NCBI RefSeq assembly: GCF_001421665.1
Contig: NZ_LMKV01000033.1
Span: 62,001 to 126,000, forward strand
Origin: Sphingobium sp. Leaf26
GTDB taxonomy: Bacteria; Pseudomonadota; Alphaproteobacteria; Sphingomonadales; Sphingomonadaceae
Reading direction: 5' to 3'
DNA: 64,000 nt
A program made the translations under genes and the position numbers. Shown in pieces: positions 34,147 through 42,931 of this stretch. The notes beneath the pieces are model-generated. The model worked only from the letters and a program-made list of their open reading frames with translations, was not told where the DNA came from and searched no databases. Every line of letters starts with the position of its first letter. Position 1 is the first letter of the stretch.

Positions 34147-34223
34147 GCACCCATAGCTCAGCTGGATAGAGCGTTGCCCTCCGAAGGCAAAGGCCAGTGG
34201 TTCGAATCCACTTGGGTGCACCA
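34147..34223 (+). tRNA. tRNA-Arg (anticodon CCG)
   Basis: A 77-nt cloverleaf with acceptor stem GCACCCA/TGGGTGC, D-arm AGCTCAGCTGGATAGAGC, anticodon stem TTGCC/GGCAA around CTCCGAA (anticodon CCG, reading CGG), T-loop GGTTCGAATCC, discriminator A and encoded CCA. Confidence 0.96.
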
Positions 34224-34261
34224 TTTTTCAATGGCTTGACGAATTTTCTTCAAATTTCTTG

Positions 34262-34756
34262 TCAAAGCAGCCGGCCATGGCTTTGTTCGTGATCGAGCAG
34301 CCAGCGCTTTACCTCGACGCCACCGGCAAAGCCGGTCAGCGCGCCGTTGGTGCCGACGACGCGGTGGCAGGGTGCGATGATCGAGATGGGATTGCGGCCA
34401 TTGGCGGCGCCGACCGCGCGGCTGGCGGTCGGATGGCCGATGGCGCGGGCGATATCGCCATAGCTGCGTGTTTCACCGAAAGGGATGGCGCACAGGGCCA
34501 CCCAGACCTTTTGCTGGAAATCGGTGCCGCGAAAATCGAGCGGCACGGTGAATTGCTGCAAGTCTCCAGCAAAATAGGCCGTCAGTTGATGCCCCGTCTG
34601 CGCCAGTATCGGGTGATCGGCGCGCCTTTCCCGTTCGCCAAGGCGAACGCGGGCGGGATCGTCATCCTCCCAGAGGATCGCCATCAGCCCCGCATCACTG
34701 GCGATCAGGGTCAGGTCGCCGACCGGCGAGGGGAAAAGGGTTTCGACGAGGGGCAT
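34262..34756 (-). CDS. ogt: Methylated-DNA-[protein]-cysteine S-methyltransferase
   Basis: Suicide repair protein that takes methyl groups from O6-methylguanine. From ATG 34756 the product is 164 residues; the frame extends to 34831 but that stretch holds an inverted repeat and no conserved sequence. The acceptor is Cys130 in A-P-C-H-R-V-V-G. Upstream, F-Q-Q-K-V-W-V-A-L and G-E-T-R-S-Y-G-D-I-A form the DNA-binding wing and recognition helix. It is a stand-alone Ogt without the AraC-type N-terminal domain of Ada. It lies downstream of the RND efflux operon on the same strand. Confidence 0.93.
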   Translation of the reverse strand: MPLVETLFPSPVGDLTLIASDAGLMAILWEDDDPARVRLGERERRADHPILAQTGHQLTAYFAGDLQQFTVPLDFRGTDFQQKVWVALCAIPFGETRSYGDIARAIGHPTASRAVGAANGRNPISIIAPCHRVVGTNGALTGFAGGVEVKRWLLDHEQSHGRLL

Positions 34757-34761
34757 ATGAA

Positions 34762-34799
34762 AATCTCCGCTACCTGCCCTATGGCCGATAGCGGAGATT
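34762..34799. repeat. Perfect 11-bp inverted repeat upstream of ogt
   Basis: AATCTCCGCTA (34762-34772) and TAGCGGAGATT (34789-34799) are exact reverse complements with a 16-bp spacer. It lies between the last gene of the RND operon and the ogt start, so it may be an ogt operator or a transcript-end structure for the efflux operon. Confidence 0.6.
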
Positions 34800-34845
34800 A
34801 TATGCCGGCGCTTCCCCCGGCTTGCTTTCAAAGTCGGCGGATCGC

Positions 34846-36270
34846 CTATTTCAGGCCGCCGCCCATCGCCCGGTAGAGTTCGACCATGTTGGTCGCGCGG
34901 GTCAGGCGCGTGGCGACCAGGCTCTGTTCGGCGCTGTAGAGCGAGCGCTGCGAATCCAGCGTCGTCAGGAAGCTGTCCACCCCGGCGCGGAAGCGGGCGT
35001 TGGACAAGGTGTAGGCCACCCGTGCGCTGTCCCGCTGCGACATCTGCGCCTCGACCTGTTGCGTCATCGTGCCGCGACGGGCGAGCGCATCGGCCACTTC
35101 ACGGAAGCCGGTCTGCACGCTCTTTTCATAAGTGGCGAGCATCGCGTCGTACGTCGCCTTGGCATAACGCAGATTGCCCTTGTTCCGGCCGAAATCGAAG
35201 ATCGGCAGGGTTGCGCCGGGCGCGACCGACCATGTGTCGCTGCCCGACTTGAACAGGCCCGACAGGCCGAGACTGACCGTGCCCAGCGCCGCCGTCAGCG
35301 AAACGGTCGGGAAGAAAGCCGCCCGCGCTGCGCCGATATTGGCGTTGGCGGCCAGCAGATTATGCTCGGCCGATGCGATGTCGGGACGACGCAGCAGCAC
35401 GTCGGACGATATGTCCGCCGGCAGATTGTCGAGCGTGGCGTCATTCTGGGCCAGTGCGTCCGGCAGGTCCGATGCCGGGACAGTGGTTCCGACCAGCAGG
35501 TTGAGCGCATTCTGATCCTGGGCCACCAGCGTCGTGGCAGCCGCGATGTCCGACCGGGCGCTGTCATAGCTGGTCTGCGCCTGACGCACTTCCAATTCGG
35601 ACGCGATGCCCTTGTCGAAGCGAGCCTTGTTCAGTTCCAACGTCTTGCCAAACGCCTTTTCAGTATCGCTGGCGATACGCAGCCGTTCCTGATCCGCCGC
35701 CATGGTGAGCCAGGCATTGGCGGTCTCCGCGATCAGCGCCGTCTGCGCCGCATTGCGGGTTTCGACGCTGGCGAAATATTGTTCCTGCGCCGCCTTCGTC
35801 AAGTTGCGCACCCGACCGAACAGGTCAATTTCCCAAGAGGAAATGCCCAGTTGCGCCTGATAGACATCGGTGTTGAGCCGCTGGCTCTGGCCGAACTGGA
35901 CGAGCGGCTGTTCCGAATAGGTGGCCGTGCCAGTGCCCGCCACGGTGGGGAGCAGGTCGGCACGCTGCACCTTATATTGCGCCCGCGCCTGCTCGACATT
36001 GGCGAGCGCAATGCGCAGGTCGCGATTATTGGCGAGCGCGGTTTCGATGACGCGAGCCAGGCGCGCGTCGGTGAAGAAGTCGCGCCAGGCCGTGTCGGCC
36101 GGGACGATCGCCGCCCCTGCCCCGCCATTGGCGGCATAAGCGTCGCCCTGGGGCGTGCCGACCGGAACCGGGAGTTCCGGCCGCACATATTTGGGCGCCA
36201 TGTCGCAGGCGGCCAGCGCCAGCGAAAGGGTGATGGCGCCGAGCGCTTTGATGTTGCGCTTCATGTTCAA
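34846..36270 (-). CDS. Outer-membrane factor of RND efflux pump (OprM/NodT family lipoprotein)
   Basis: TolC-like channel closing the tripartite pump, 474 residues. The N-terminus is a lipoprotein signal with lipobox L-A-A-C, so it is acylated. Two OEP repeats follow, each with long helical stretches such as [17 protein letters not shown] and [17 protein letters not shown]. The motif [11 protein letters not shown] is diagnostic for the NodT subfamily. The start overlaps the RND gene stop by 4 bp. Confidence 0.94.
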   Translation of the reverse strand: MNMKRNIKALGAITLSLALAACDMAPKYVRPELPVPVGTPQGDAYAANGGAGAAIVPADTAWRDFFTDARLARVIETALANNRDLRIALANVEQARAQYKVQRADLLPTVAGTGTATYSEQPLVQFGQSQRLNTDVYQAQLGISSWEIDLFGRVRNLTKAAQEQYFASVETRNAAQTALIAETANAWLTMAADQERLRIASDTEKAFGKTLELNKARFDKGIASELEVRQAQTSYDSARSDIAAATTLVAQDQNALNLLVGTTVPASDLPDALAQNDATLDNLPADISSDVLLRRPDIASAEHNLLAANANIGAARAAFFPTVSLTAALGTVSLGLSGLFKSGSDTWSVAPGATLPIFDFGRNKGNLRYAKATYDAMLATYEKSVQTGFREVADALARRGTMTQQVEAQMSQRDSARVAYTLSNARFRAGVDSFLTTLDSQRSLYSAEQSLVATRLTRATNMVELYRAMGGGLK

Positions 36271-39200
36271 GCCTCCTGCGGCGCGGGCGGAGTATCCGTC
36301 TCGCCTGCCGCCTCATCATGGTTCTTATGTTCGCGGAACAGCCGCTTCACGACAGTGAAGAAGACGGGGACGAAGAAGACCGCCAGCACCGTCGCCGACA
36401 ACATGCCGCCGACGACCGCCCAGCCGATCGCATTCTGACCACCTGCGCCCGCCCCGGTCGATACCGCCAGCGGCAGCACGCCGAAGATGAAGGCGAAGCT
36501 GGTCATCAGGATGGGCCGCAGACGCAGCTTGCCCGCTTCCAGTGCCGCCTTGGCCGGCGACATGCCTTCGCGCATCTTCTCTTCGGCGAATTCCACGATC
36601 AGGATCGCGTTCTTCGCCGACACACCGATCGTCGTGATGAGGCCGACCTGAAGGTAGATGTCGTTGTTGAGGCCTGCCAATGTTGCGGCGATGACCGCAC
36701 CCAGCACGCCCAATGGCACCACGAGCATGACCGCGATCGGTACCGACCAGCTTTCATACAGCGCGGCAAGGCAGAGGAAGACGATCAGCATCGAGAGCGC
36801 ATAGACATAGGAGGACTGGCCGCCCGACGTCTGCTCTTCATAGGAAATGCCATTCCAGCTGAAGCCGACACCGGCCGGCAGCTTGGCCGCATATTCCTCC
36901 ATCGCCTTCATCGCGGTGCCGCTCGACACGCCCGGCGCAGGCGCACCCTGGATGTTCATCGACGGTACGCCGTTGAACCGTTCCAGACGGGCCGGCCCCT
37001 GTATCCACTCTGTGGTGGAGAAGGCGGACAGAGGCGCCATCGTGCCGCTGCTGCCGCGGACATGATAGGCGCCGATCGCTTCGGGCGTCATGCGGAACGG
37101 CGCTTCGGCCTGCACATAGACGCGCTTCACACGATCGCGGTCGATGAAGTCGTTGATGTAGGCGCCACCCAGATTGGTGCTGATCGTGTCGTTGACGTCG
37201 GACTGGGCGATGCCCAATGCGCCCGCCGCCGCCTGATCGACGTTCAGCTTCAATTGCGGCGTATCTTCCAGACCATTGGGACGAACCTGCGCCAGGCGCT
37301 TGTCGGCCATCGCCATGCCGAGCAACTGGTTGCGCGCCGCCAGCAGCTTTTCATGACCCAGATTGCCCTGATCGAGCAGTTGGAAGTCGAAACCGGACGC
37401 ATTGCCCAGTTCCTGCACCGCCGGCGGCACGAAGGCGAAGGCCATGCCCGCCGAAATCTTCTGGAACGCCATGTTGGCGCGCAGCGCGATGGCCGGGACA
37501 TGATTGTCCGCGCCCTTGCGATGCTCCCAGTCCTTCATGCGGACGAAGACGATGCCGACATTCTGACCCTGCCCCACGAAGCCGAAGCCGGCGACGGTGA
37601 AGACGGCGGACACATTGGCCTTTTCATCGATCAGATAATGATCGCGCATCTTGGCCAGCGTGCGTTCGGTTTCCTCCTGCGTAGCGCCGGCAGGCAAGGA
37701 CACCTGGTTGATGATGATGCCCTGATCTTCGTCGGGCAGGAAGCCGCTGGGCAGGCGCAGGAAAACAAGCACCATGCCGACCACGATCAGGCCATAGACC
37801 AGTATGGTCCGGCCCCAGCGATGTTCGACCTTTTCCACGCCACGACCATAGCGCACCACGCCCTTGTCGAAGGTGCGGTTGAACCAGTCGAAGAAACGGC
37901 CGAAGATCGAACCGATCGGTCCGTTCCAGCTATGACCGTGCGAGGCTGGTTTCAGGATGGTGGCGCAGAGCGCGGGCGTCAGGATCAGTGCCACCAGCAC
38001 CGACAGGACCATCGAGGAGACGATCGTGATCGAGAACTGGCGGAAGATGACGCCCGTGGACCCGCCGAAGAAGGCCATGGGCAGGAACACCGCCGAGAGC
38101 ACGAGGCCGATGCCGATCAGCGCGCCGCTGATTTCGTCCATCGACTTGCGGGCGGCTTCGCGGGGGCTGAGCCCTTCATCCTGAATGAGGCGTTCGACAT
38201 TTTCCACCACGACGATGGCGTCATCGACCAGCAGGCCGATCGCCAGCACCATGCCGAACAGGGTCAGCGTATTGATGGTGAAGCCAGCGACGCTGAGGAT
38301 CGCGAGCGAACCCAGCAGCACCACCGGCACCGCGATGGTCGGGATCAGCGTGGCGCGCCAGTTCTGGAGGAACAGGAACATCACGACGAAGACCAGCAGC
38401 ACGGCTTCGAACAGGGTATGGATGACCTGTTCCACCGACAGCTTCACGAAGGTCGAGTTGTCGACCGGGAAGTCATATTTCACCCAACTCGGGAAATTCT
38501 TCGACAACTGGTCGACGCGGTCCTTCACGGACTGAACCGTGTCGAGCGCATTGGCACCGGGCGCCAGCTTGACGCCGAAGCCGGAGGCGGGATGGCCGTT
38601 GAATTTCACGCCGAAGCCGTAGGTTTCCGCACCCAGTTCGACCTTGGCGACGTCGGACATCAGCACGACCGAACCGTCGCTGTTGCTGCGCAGGCGGATG
38701 TTGCGGAACTCCTCCGGCGTGCGCAGGCGCGACTGGGCGGTGACCGTGGCGTTGAGCGCCTGCCCCTTGGGCGAGGGCGACCCACCGATCTGGCCGGCCG
38801 ACACCTGGGCATTCTGCGCCGTGATCGCCGATTTGACGTCGCCGGTGGTGACGCCCAGATTGGCCATCTTGTACGGGTCGAGCCAGATGCGCATCGCATA
38901 TTGCGAGCCGAACAACTGGGTATCGCCGACGCCGGTCACGCGGCTCAGCGGATCTTGCAGGCTGGACGCGATGAAGTCGCTCGCATCTTCCTGATCATGG
39001 ATGCCGTCATCGGAATAGACGGCCATGATGAGGAGGAAGCTGGAGGTCGACTTGCCGACGCGCAGACCCTGTTGCTGCACTTCCTGCGGCAACAATGGCG
39101 TCGCTTGCGACAGCTTGTTCTGGACCTGGACCTGCGCAATGTCGGGGTCGGTGCCCTGCTCGAAAGTCAGGGTGATGTTCAGCGTGCCCGACCCGTCGCT

Positions 39201-39443
39201 GGTGGACGAGAAATAGCGCAGATTGTCGATGCCCTTGAGCTGCTGCTCGATGATCTGCGTCGTCGTGCTTTCCAGCGTCTGAGCGTTCGCGCCGGGATAG
39301 GTTGTCTGGATCGTCACGGCGGGCGGCGCGATTTCCGGGAACTGCGCAACCGGAAGCGACCGGAGCGAGAGCAAACCGGCCAGCATGATGACGACGGCGA
39401 TGACCCACGCAAAGATGGGTCGGTCGATAAAATAGCGGGCCAT
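36267..39443 (-). CDS. RND efflux transporter, HAE1 family (AcrB-like)
   Basis: Proton-driven inner-membrane trimer exporting hydrophobic drugs or solvents, 1058 residues. It opens [20 protein letters not shown] like AcrB. Twelve helices with two large periplasmic loops are seen. The proton-relay aspartates are in [15 protein letters not shown], and the partner Lys is in [14 protein letters not shown]. It begins 3 bp after the membrane fusion gene and overlaps the channel gene. The long reading frame on the opposite strand (36318-39914) is a GC-rich shadow of this gene. Confidence 0.97.
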   Translation of the reverse strand: MARYFIDRPIFAWVIAVVIMLAGLLSLRSLPVAQFPEIAPPAVTIQTTYPGANAQTLESTTTQIIEQQLKGIDNLRYFSSTSDGSGTLNITLTFEQGTDPDIAQVQVQNKLSQATPLLPQEVQQQGLRVGKSTSSFLLIMAVYSDDGIHDQEDASDFIASSLQDPLSRVTGVGDTQLFGSQYAMRIWLDPYKMANLGVTTGDVKSAITAQNAQVSAGQIGGSPSPKGQALNATVTAQSRLRTPEEFRNIRLRSNSDGSVVLMSDVAKVELGAETYGFGVKFNGHPASGFGVKLAPGANALDTVQSVKDRVDQLSKNFPSWVKYDFPVDNSTFVKLSVEQVIHTLFEAVLLVFVVMFLFLQNWRATLIPTIAVPVVLLGSLAILSVAGFTINTLTLFGMVLAIGLLVDDAIVVVENVERLIQDEGLSPREAARKSMDEISGALIGIGLVLSAVFLPMAFFGGSTGVIFRQFSITIVSSMVLSVLVALILTPALCATILKPASHGHSWNGPIGSIFGRFFDWFNRTFDKGVVRYGRGVEKVEHRWGRTILVYGLIVVGMVLVFLRLPSGFLPDEDQGIIINQVSLPAGATQEETERTLAKMRDHYLIDEKANVSAVFTVAGFGFVGQGQNVGIVFVRMKDWEHRKGADNHVPAIALRANMAFQKISAGMAFAFVPPAVQELGNASGFDFQLLDQGNLGHEKLLAARNQLLGMAMADKRLAQVRPNGLEDTPQLKLNVDQAAAGALGIAQSDVNDTISTNLGGAYINDFIDRDRVKRVYVQAEAPFRMTPEAIGAYHVRGSSGTMAPLSAFSTTEWIQGPARLERFNGVPSMNIQGAPAPGVSSGTAMKAMEEYAAKLPAGVGFSWNGISYEEQTSGGQSSYVYALSMLIVFLCLAALYESWSVPIAVMLVVPLGVLGAVIAATLAGLNNDIYLQVGLITTIGVSAKNAILIVEFAEEKMREGMSPAKAALEAGKLRLRPILMTSFAFIFGVLPLAVSTGAGAGGQNAIGWAVVGGMLSATVLAVFFVPVFFTVVKRLFREHKNHDEAAGETDTPPAPQEA

Positions 39444-39446
39444 GGC

Positions 39447-40649
39447 TTAGTGCGCCTCGCCCTGATTGCCGGTCTGCTTTTCAGCAGCTGCGCCGGCCTG
39501 AGCGGCCGCGCCGCCTTCGGCTGCGGTGACCTGCTGCGGTGCACCGGGCTTCACGACGGTACCGGGGCGCAGGTTGACCAGCCCCTCCACGATCAGCTTG
39601 TCGCCGGGCTTGAGGCCATCGGTGACGATCCACTTGTCGCCGATCGCACGATCGACCGTGACCTGGCGCATTTCGGCTTTGTTATCCTTGCCCACGACCA
39701 TGGCGGTCGCGCGGCCGCGCGCGTCGCGGCTGATGCCCTGCTGCGGCGCGAGGATAGCCTGTGTACGCTCGCCCTCGACCAGCTTGGCCCGGACATACAT
39801 GCCGGGCAGCAACAGGCCGTCGGGGTTCGGGAAGATCGCACGCAACGTGACCGCGCCGGAGGTGGCATCCACCGTGACTTCGGAGAATTGCAGGCGCCCC
39901 TCGATCGGGTATAGGCTGCCGTTGGGCAGCACCAACTGGATACGCGCGCCCTGCGCCTCGCTGATGCCGCCCTTCTTCATCGCCTGCTTGAGGTCGATGA
40001 TCTGGGCCGCCGATTGCGAAACGTCGACATAGACGCTGTCGGTACGCTGGATGGTGGTCAGCGCATCCGCCTGGCCCGCCTGCACCAATGCGCCCGGCGT
40101 GAAGAGCGAGCGGCTGATCCGGCCGGAGATGGGTGCGCGGATGCGGGTGAAATTCTGGTTCACCTGCGCCGCCTGAAGCGCGCCACGCTGCGCTGCAACA
40201 TTGGCGCGCGCCTGCTGTGCGGTGGCATCCGCATTGTCATATTCTTGCTTCGACACGGCGTTGATGCCGACCAGTTCCTTGTAGCGCTGCGCCTGGAGCG
40301 CAGTGGAGCGGATCGCCGCCTGGGCATTGGCGAGCGAACCCTGCGCCTGCGCCAGTGCCGCGCGGTAAGGCGCATCCTCGATTTCGTAGAGCAATTGCCC
40401 CGCGCTGACATAGCCGCCTTCCTGGAACAGGCGGCGGCGGATGACGCCGCTGATCTGGGGACGAACCTCTGCCGTCTCTACCGCCACGATCCGGCCCGGC
40501 AACTCGTTCATCAACGGCGCCGACTCGGTATTGAGCGTGACGACTCCGACGGCGGGTGGCGGTGGCACGGGCTGCTGCTGCTGCCCGCACGCGCTCAGCG
40601 CGAAGGCTGACGCGCACGCCATTAGCCCGATGATTGTCCCCTTTTGCAT
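39447..40649 (-). CDS. RND efflux periplasmic adaptor (AcrA-like lipoprotein)
   Basis: Membrane fusion protein joining the pump to the outer-membrane channel, 400 residues. A lipoprotein signal ends in L-S-A-C-G. The lipoyl-type half motifs flank a helical hairpin; characteristic stretches are V-E-V/T-A-E-V-R-P-Q-I-S-G-V-I and I-R-A-P-I-S-G-R-I-S-R-S. The C-terminus is Gln/Ala-rich. It is the first gene of the operon and faces the TetR gene across a perfect palindrome. Confidence 0.95.
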   Translation of the reverse strand: MQKGTIIGLMACASAFALSACGQQQQPVPPPPAVGVVTLNTESAPLMNELPGRIVAVETAEVRPQISGVIRRRLFQEGGYVSAGQLLYEIEDAPYRAALAQAQGSLANAQAAIRSTALQAQRYKELVGINAVSKQEYDNADATAQQARANVAAQRGALQAAQVNQNFTRIRAPISGRISRSLFTPGALVQAGQADALTTIQRTDSVYVDVSQSAAQIIDLKQAMKKGGISEAQGARIQLVLPNGSLYPIEGRLQFSEVTVDATSGAVTLRAIFPNPDGLLLPGMYVRAKLVEGERTQAILAPQQGISRDARGRATAMVVGKDNKAEMRQVTVDRAIGDKWIVTDGLKPGDKLIVEGLVNLRPGTVVKPGAPQQVTAAEGGAAAQAGAAAEKQTGNQGEAH

Positions 40650-40683
40650 CGCTTTACATCCGTTTTTTAGGGATCGAAGATTT

Positions 40684-40701
40684 GGAATGAACGTTCATTC
40701 C
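40684..40701. promoter_or_regulatory. Perfect 18-bp palindrome, operator of the efflux-pump TetR
   Basis: GGAATGAACGTTCATTCC is its own reverse complement. It lies in the gap between the divergent adaptor (start 40649) and tetR (start 40768) genes, 34 bp before the first and 66 bp before the second. Palindromes with the core TGAACGTTCA are typical of TetR operators at RND pumps. Confidence 0.8.
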
Positions 40702-40767
40702 GCTTGCCCGGCAGGTACGATCATGGCAATGGGATTTCAAGAGGCAAAAAACGCCGAAAGGGTAAAT

Positions 40768-41355
40768 ATGGTTGCAGTGCAGCAAGAGAGAAACGGTCAG
40801 GCGCGGATTTTGACAGCTGCCCGCACTTTATTCAATAGCCACGGCTTTCACCAGACATCCATGGCCGAACTGGCGACGGCGGCGCAGGTGTCCGTCGGTC
40901 AGATCTATCGCCTGTTCAAGAGCAAGGAAGATATTATCGAGGCGCTGGTCCATGATGATGCCGACCAGTGGTGCAATCAGATGGACGCACTGCAAGTCCG
41001 CCTCGATGCAGCCGAATTGACGGTCGAACAGACATTCGAGCAATTGCTGCTGGAAACGATCGACGAAAAGGACGAAGCCTTGTCCTTCGACATATTGGCC
41101 GAAAGTTTCCGCAACAGCGAAGTGGCTGACACGATCGGCGCCATGTGCCAGCGGTTCCGCGTCTATATCCGCTATTTTGCCTGCGCGGCGAACGACACGC
41201 TGTCGGGCGAAGCGCTGGATGCCGCGGAAGACATGCTGTTGGCCTGCCTATTCGGCCTGGGTCACCGCAGTATATCGCGTCCACGCCTGTCCGCTCCGGT
41301 CGCGGCCGGACGAACAGCGCAGATGATCGTCGCCGCGCTGCGCGGTGTGCAATAG
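40768..41355 (+). CDS. TetR family repressor of the RND efflux operon
   Basis: AcrR-type regulator, 195 residues. ATG 40768 has GAAAGGG 5 bp ahead and gives a normal short N-terminus before the first helix (A-R-I-L-T-A-A-R-T-L-F). An ATG at 40687 lies inside the palindrome, so it is an unlikely start. The helix-turn-helix is M-A-E-L-A-T-A-A-Q-V-S-V-G-Q-I-Y-R-L-F-K-S-K. It is divergent from the pump operon and most likely binds the palindrome to repress both directions until a pump substrate is bound. Confidence 0.92.
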   Translation: MVAVQQERNGQARILTAARTLFNSHGFHQTSMAELATAAQVSVGQIYRLFKSKEDIIEALVHDDADQWCNQMDALQVRLDAAELTVEQTFEQLLLETIDEKDEALSFDILAESFRNSEVADTIGAMCQRFRVYIRYFACAANDTLSGEALDAAEDMLLACLFGLGHRSISRPRLSAPVAAGRTAQMIVAALRGVQ

Positions 41356-42474
41356 TCAGGTGATGCGGCGATAGATATCGACGGTTTCACGCGCGCACCG
41401 ATCCCAGCCATAGCCACCCGCGACGGCCAGCCCGACCTCACGCGCCTGAGCACGCCAGGCATCATCGGTCAGCGCCTGCTCCAGATGGCGGGCGAAGCCG
41501 TCCACATCCTCTGGCTGGACCAGCATCGCCGCGCCGCCCGTGACTTCGGGCAGGCAGGACGCATTTGACACCACGGTCGGAATGCCACTGGCCATCGCCT
41601 CCACCGGCGGCAGGCCGAACCCTTCATAGACGGACGGATAAACGAACAGGGCCGCGCCGGCATAAAGAAGCGGCAGATCTTCGTCGGGCACGAAGCCCAG
41701 ATAGCGAACCCATCCCTGCCGCGCCCCCTTGTCCATCAGGTCGCGGACGGAATCGCTGAGCCACCCTGCACCGCCGGTGACCATCAGCGGCCAGCGGGTG
41801 CGGACGGCGGGCGGCAGGGATTCCCATGCCCGCAGCAATTCGGTGATGCGCTTGCGCGGTTCGACGGTCGAGACACAGAGCGCATAGCCCCGATAGCCCA
41901 GATCGTAGCGGGCCAGTGCCGACGCGACCTCATCGGCAACGCGCGGGCGAAAGGCCGTGCTGGCGGCCAGCGGCACCGCTGTGACGCGCGACGGGTCGAG
42001 CGACAGGAAATCCGCGACTTCGGCGCGCGTCGTCTCGCTGTCCGTGATGAAATGCGCGGCGCGCTCCACCGACAGGCGGAAATAGCGCTCGAACTGCTGG
42101 AGCCGCGCCTGCGGATGGGTTTCGGGATAGCGGAAGACCGACAGGTCGTGGATGGTGATGACCCCGCCTTCCCCGGCGGCGGGCAGGAAATAATTGGGGC
42201 CGTGGAAGAGATGCGAGCGCATGACGCTGGCCTGCTGCAAATCACGCAACCAGCCGGTGCGCTTGCGGATCATGCGATGCAGCTTGTGGCGGCGTTTGCG
42301 CGGTACCGGCTCTTCAAGCAGGGTGGCCGGATCTTCGATCCATTCGCCGTTGCGATAGAAGCGGAGGGCATCGACAGACTGGCCGATGCGCTGCGCCAGT
42401 TCCCAGCTATAGCGACCGATCCCCGACAGGCGCGGCTCCAGCGCCTCCACCGAGAGGATGACGCGCAGGCTCAT
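41356..42474 (-). CDS. Family 4 glycosyltransferase
   Basis: GT-B retaining glycosyltransferase, 372 residues. The N-terminal half starts V-I-L-S-V-E-A-L-E-P-R-L-S-G-I-G-R-Y. The donor-binding half has V-E-P-R-K-R-I-T-E-L-L and the classical F-V-Y-P-S-V-Y-E-G-F-G-L-P-P-V-E-A-M-A-S-G, with the E-x7-E motif. Its stop is 1 bp from the convergent tetR stop. It is not part of a visible glycan operon; the acceptor is unknown. The 270 bp between its start and the small gene at 42745 hold nothing else I can support. Confidence 0.9.
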   Translation of the reverse strand: MSLRVILSVEALEPRLSGIGRYSWELAQRIGQSVDALRFYRNGEWIEDPATLLEEPVPRKRRHKLHRMIRKRTGWLRDLQQASVMRSHLFHGPNYFLPAAGEGGVITIHDLSVFRYPETHPQARLQQFERYFRLSVERAAHFITDSETTRAEVADFLSLDPSRVTAVPLAASTAFRPRVADEVASALARYDLGYRGYALCVSTVEPRKRITELLRAWESLPPAVRTRWPLMVTGGAGWLSDSVRDLMDKGARQGWVRYLGFVPDEDLPLLYAGAALFVYPSVYEGFGLPPVEAMASGIPTVVSNASCLPEVTGGAAMLVQPEDVDGFARHLEQALTDDAWRAQAREVGLAVAGGYGWDRCARETVDIYRRIT

Positions 42475-42744
42475 GCAGCGACGTTCCGCGACGCAGCATC
42501 CGCATACATCCGGGTCATGGCCCGGCCGACCGGTAGGATCATCGCGTCTTCATTCCCTGCACATCAAGGCGTAACAGCCCCCTAAACAATGCGGTAGCGG
42601 GCATAATGACCGATAGGCAAGCGCAAATCCGCAACGGCCGTCCCGTCCCGTGCCAGGCTCCATCCATCGCGCCTTTCGCTGCGCCGCCGCAACCTCCCGG
42701 CCTGCCGCGGCTTTAGCCTGCATAAGTTTTTTGAGAGGCATTTC

Positions 42745-42903
42745 ATGCAGATAGAAGCGAGTTTCGACCGCGCTTATTTTGAAGCGCGGATGGAGCGCAA
42801 CCGTCAGCTTGCTGCGCAGTCCAGCGATCCGAATATCCGTGACCTGCATCTGGAATATGTCCGCCTGTACGAACAATTGATGGAAGCGCCGCAGCCCGCC
42901 TGA
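42745..42903 (+). CDS. Small helical protein, 52 residues
   Basis: A short gene supported by an ATG with GAGAGG 6 bp ahead, good amphipathic pattern and lack of a competing frame. The product starts MQIEASFDRAYFEARMERNR and ends Y-V-R-L-Y-E-Q-L-M-E-A-P-Q-P-A. It is mostly alpha-helical and charged, with no cysteine and no membrane helix. I do not recognise a family; small proteins with a similar R-H/D-L-E-L-A-x-R-Y-type helix are frequent in sphingomonads. It converges on the M16 protease gene, with a GC-rich 9-bp hairpin between them. Confidence 0.6.
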   Translation: MQIEASFDRAYFEARMERNRQLAAQSSDPNIRDLHLEYVRLYEQLMEAPQPA

Positions 42904-42931
42904 CGAGAAAGGGCGGCGCTTCCCTGCACCA

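Noticed and set aside
36318-39914. 1198-residue plus-strand reading frame opposite the RND transporter
   Set aside because: It lies wholly antisense to the RND and adaptor genes, is very rich in Arg/His/Asp/Gln, and has no domain; it is the usual GC-rich shadow frame.
40687-40767. Upstream ATG (40687) as start of the efflux TetR
   Set aside because: It lies inside the perfect palindrome and has no Shine-Dalgarno; ATG 40768 has one and gives a normal TetR N-terminus.
42550-42876. 108-residue minus-strand frame across the small gene at 42745
   Set aside because: It has no ribosome binding site, lies antisense to the supported small gene and has no recognisable domain.
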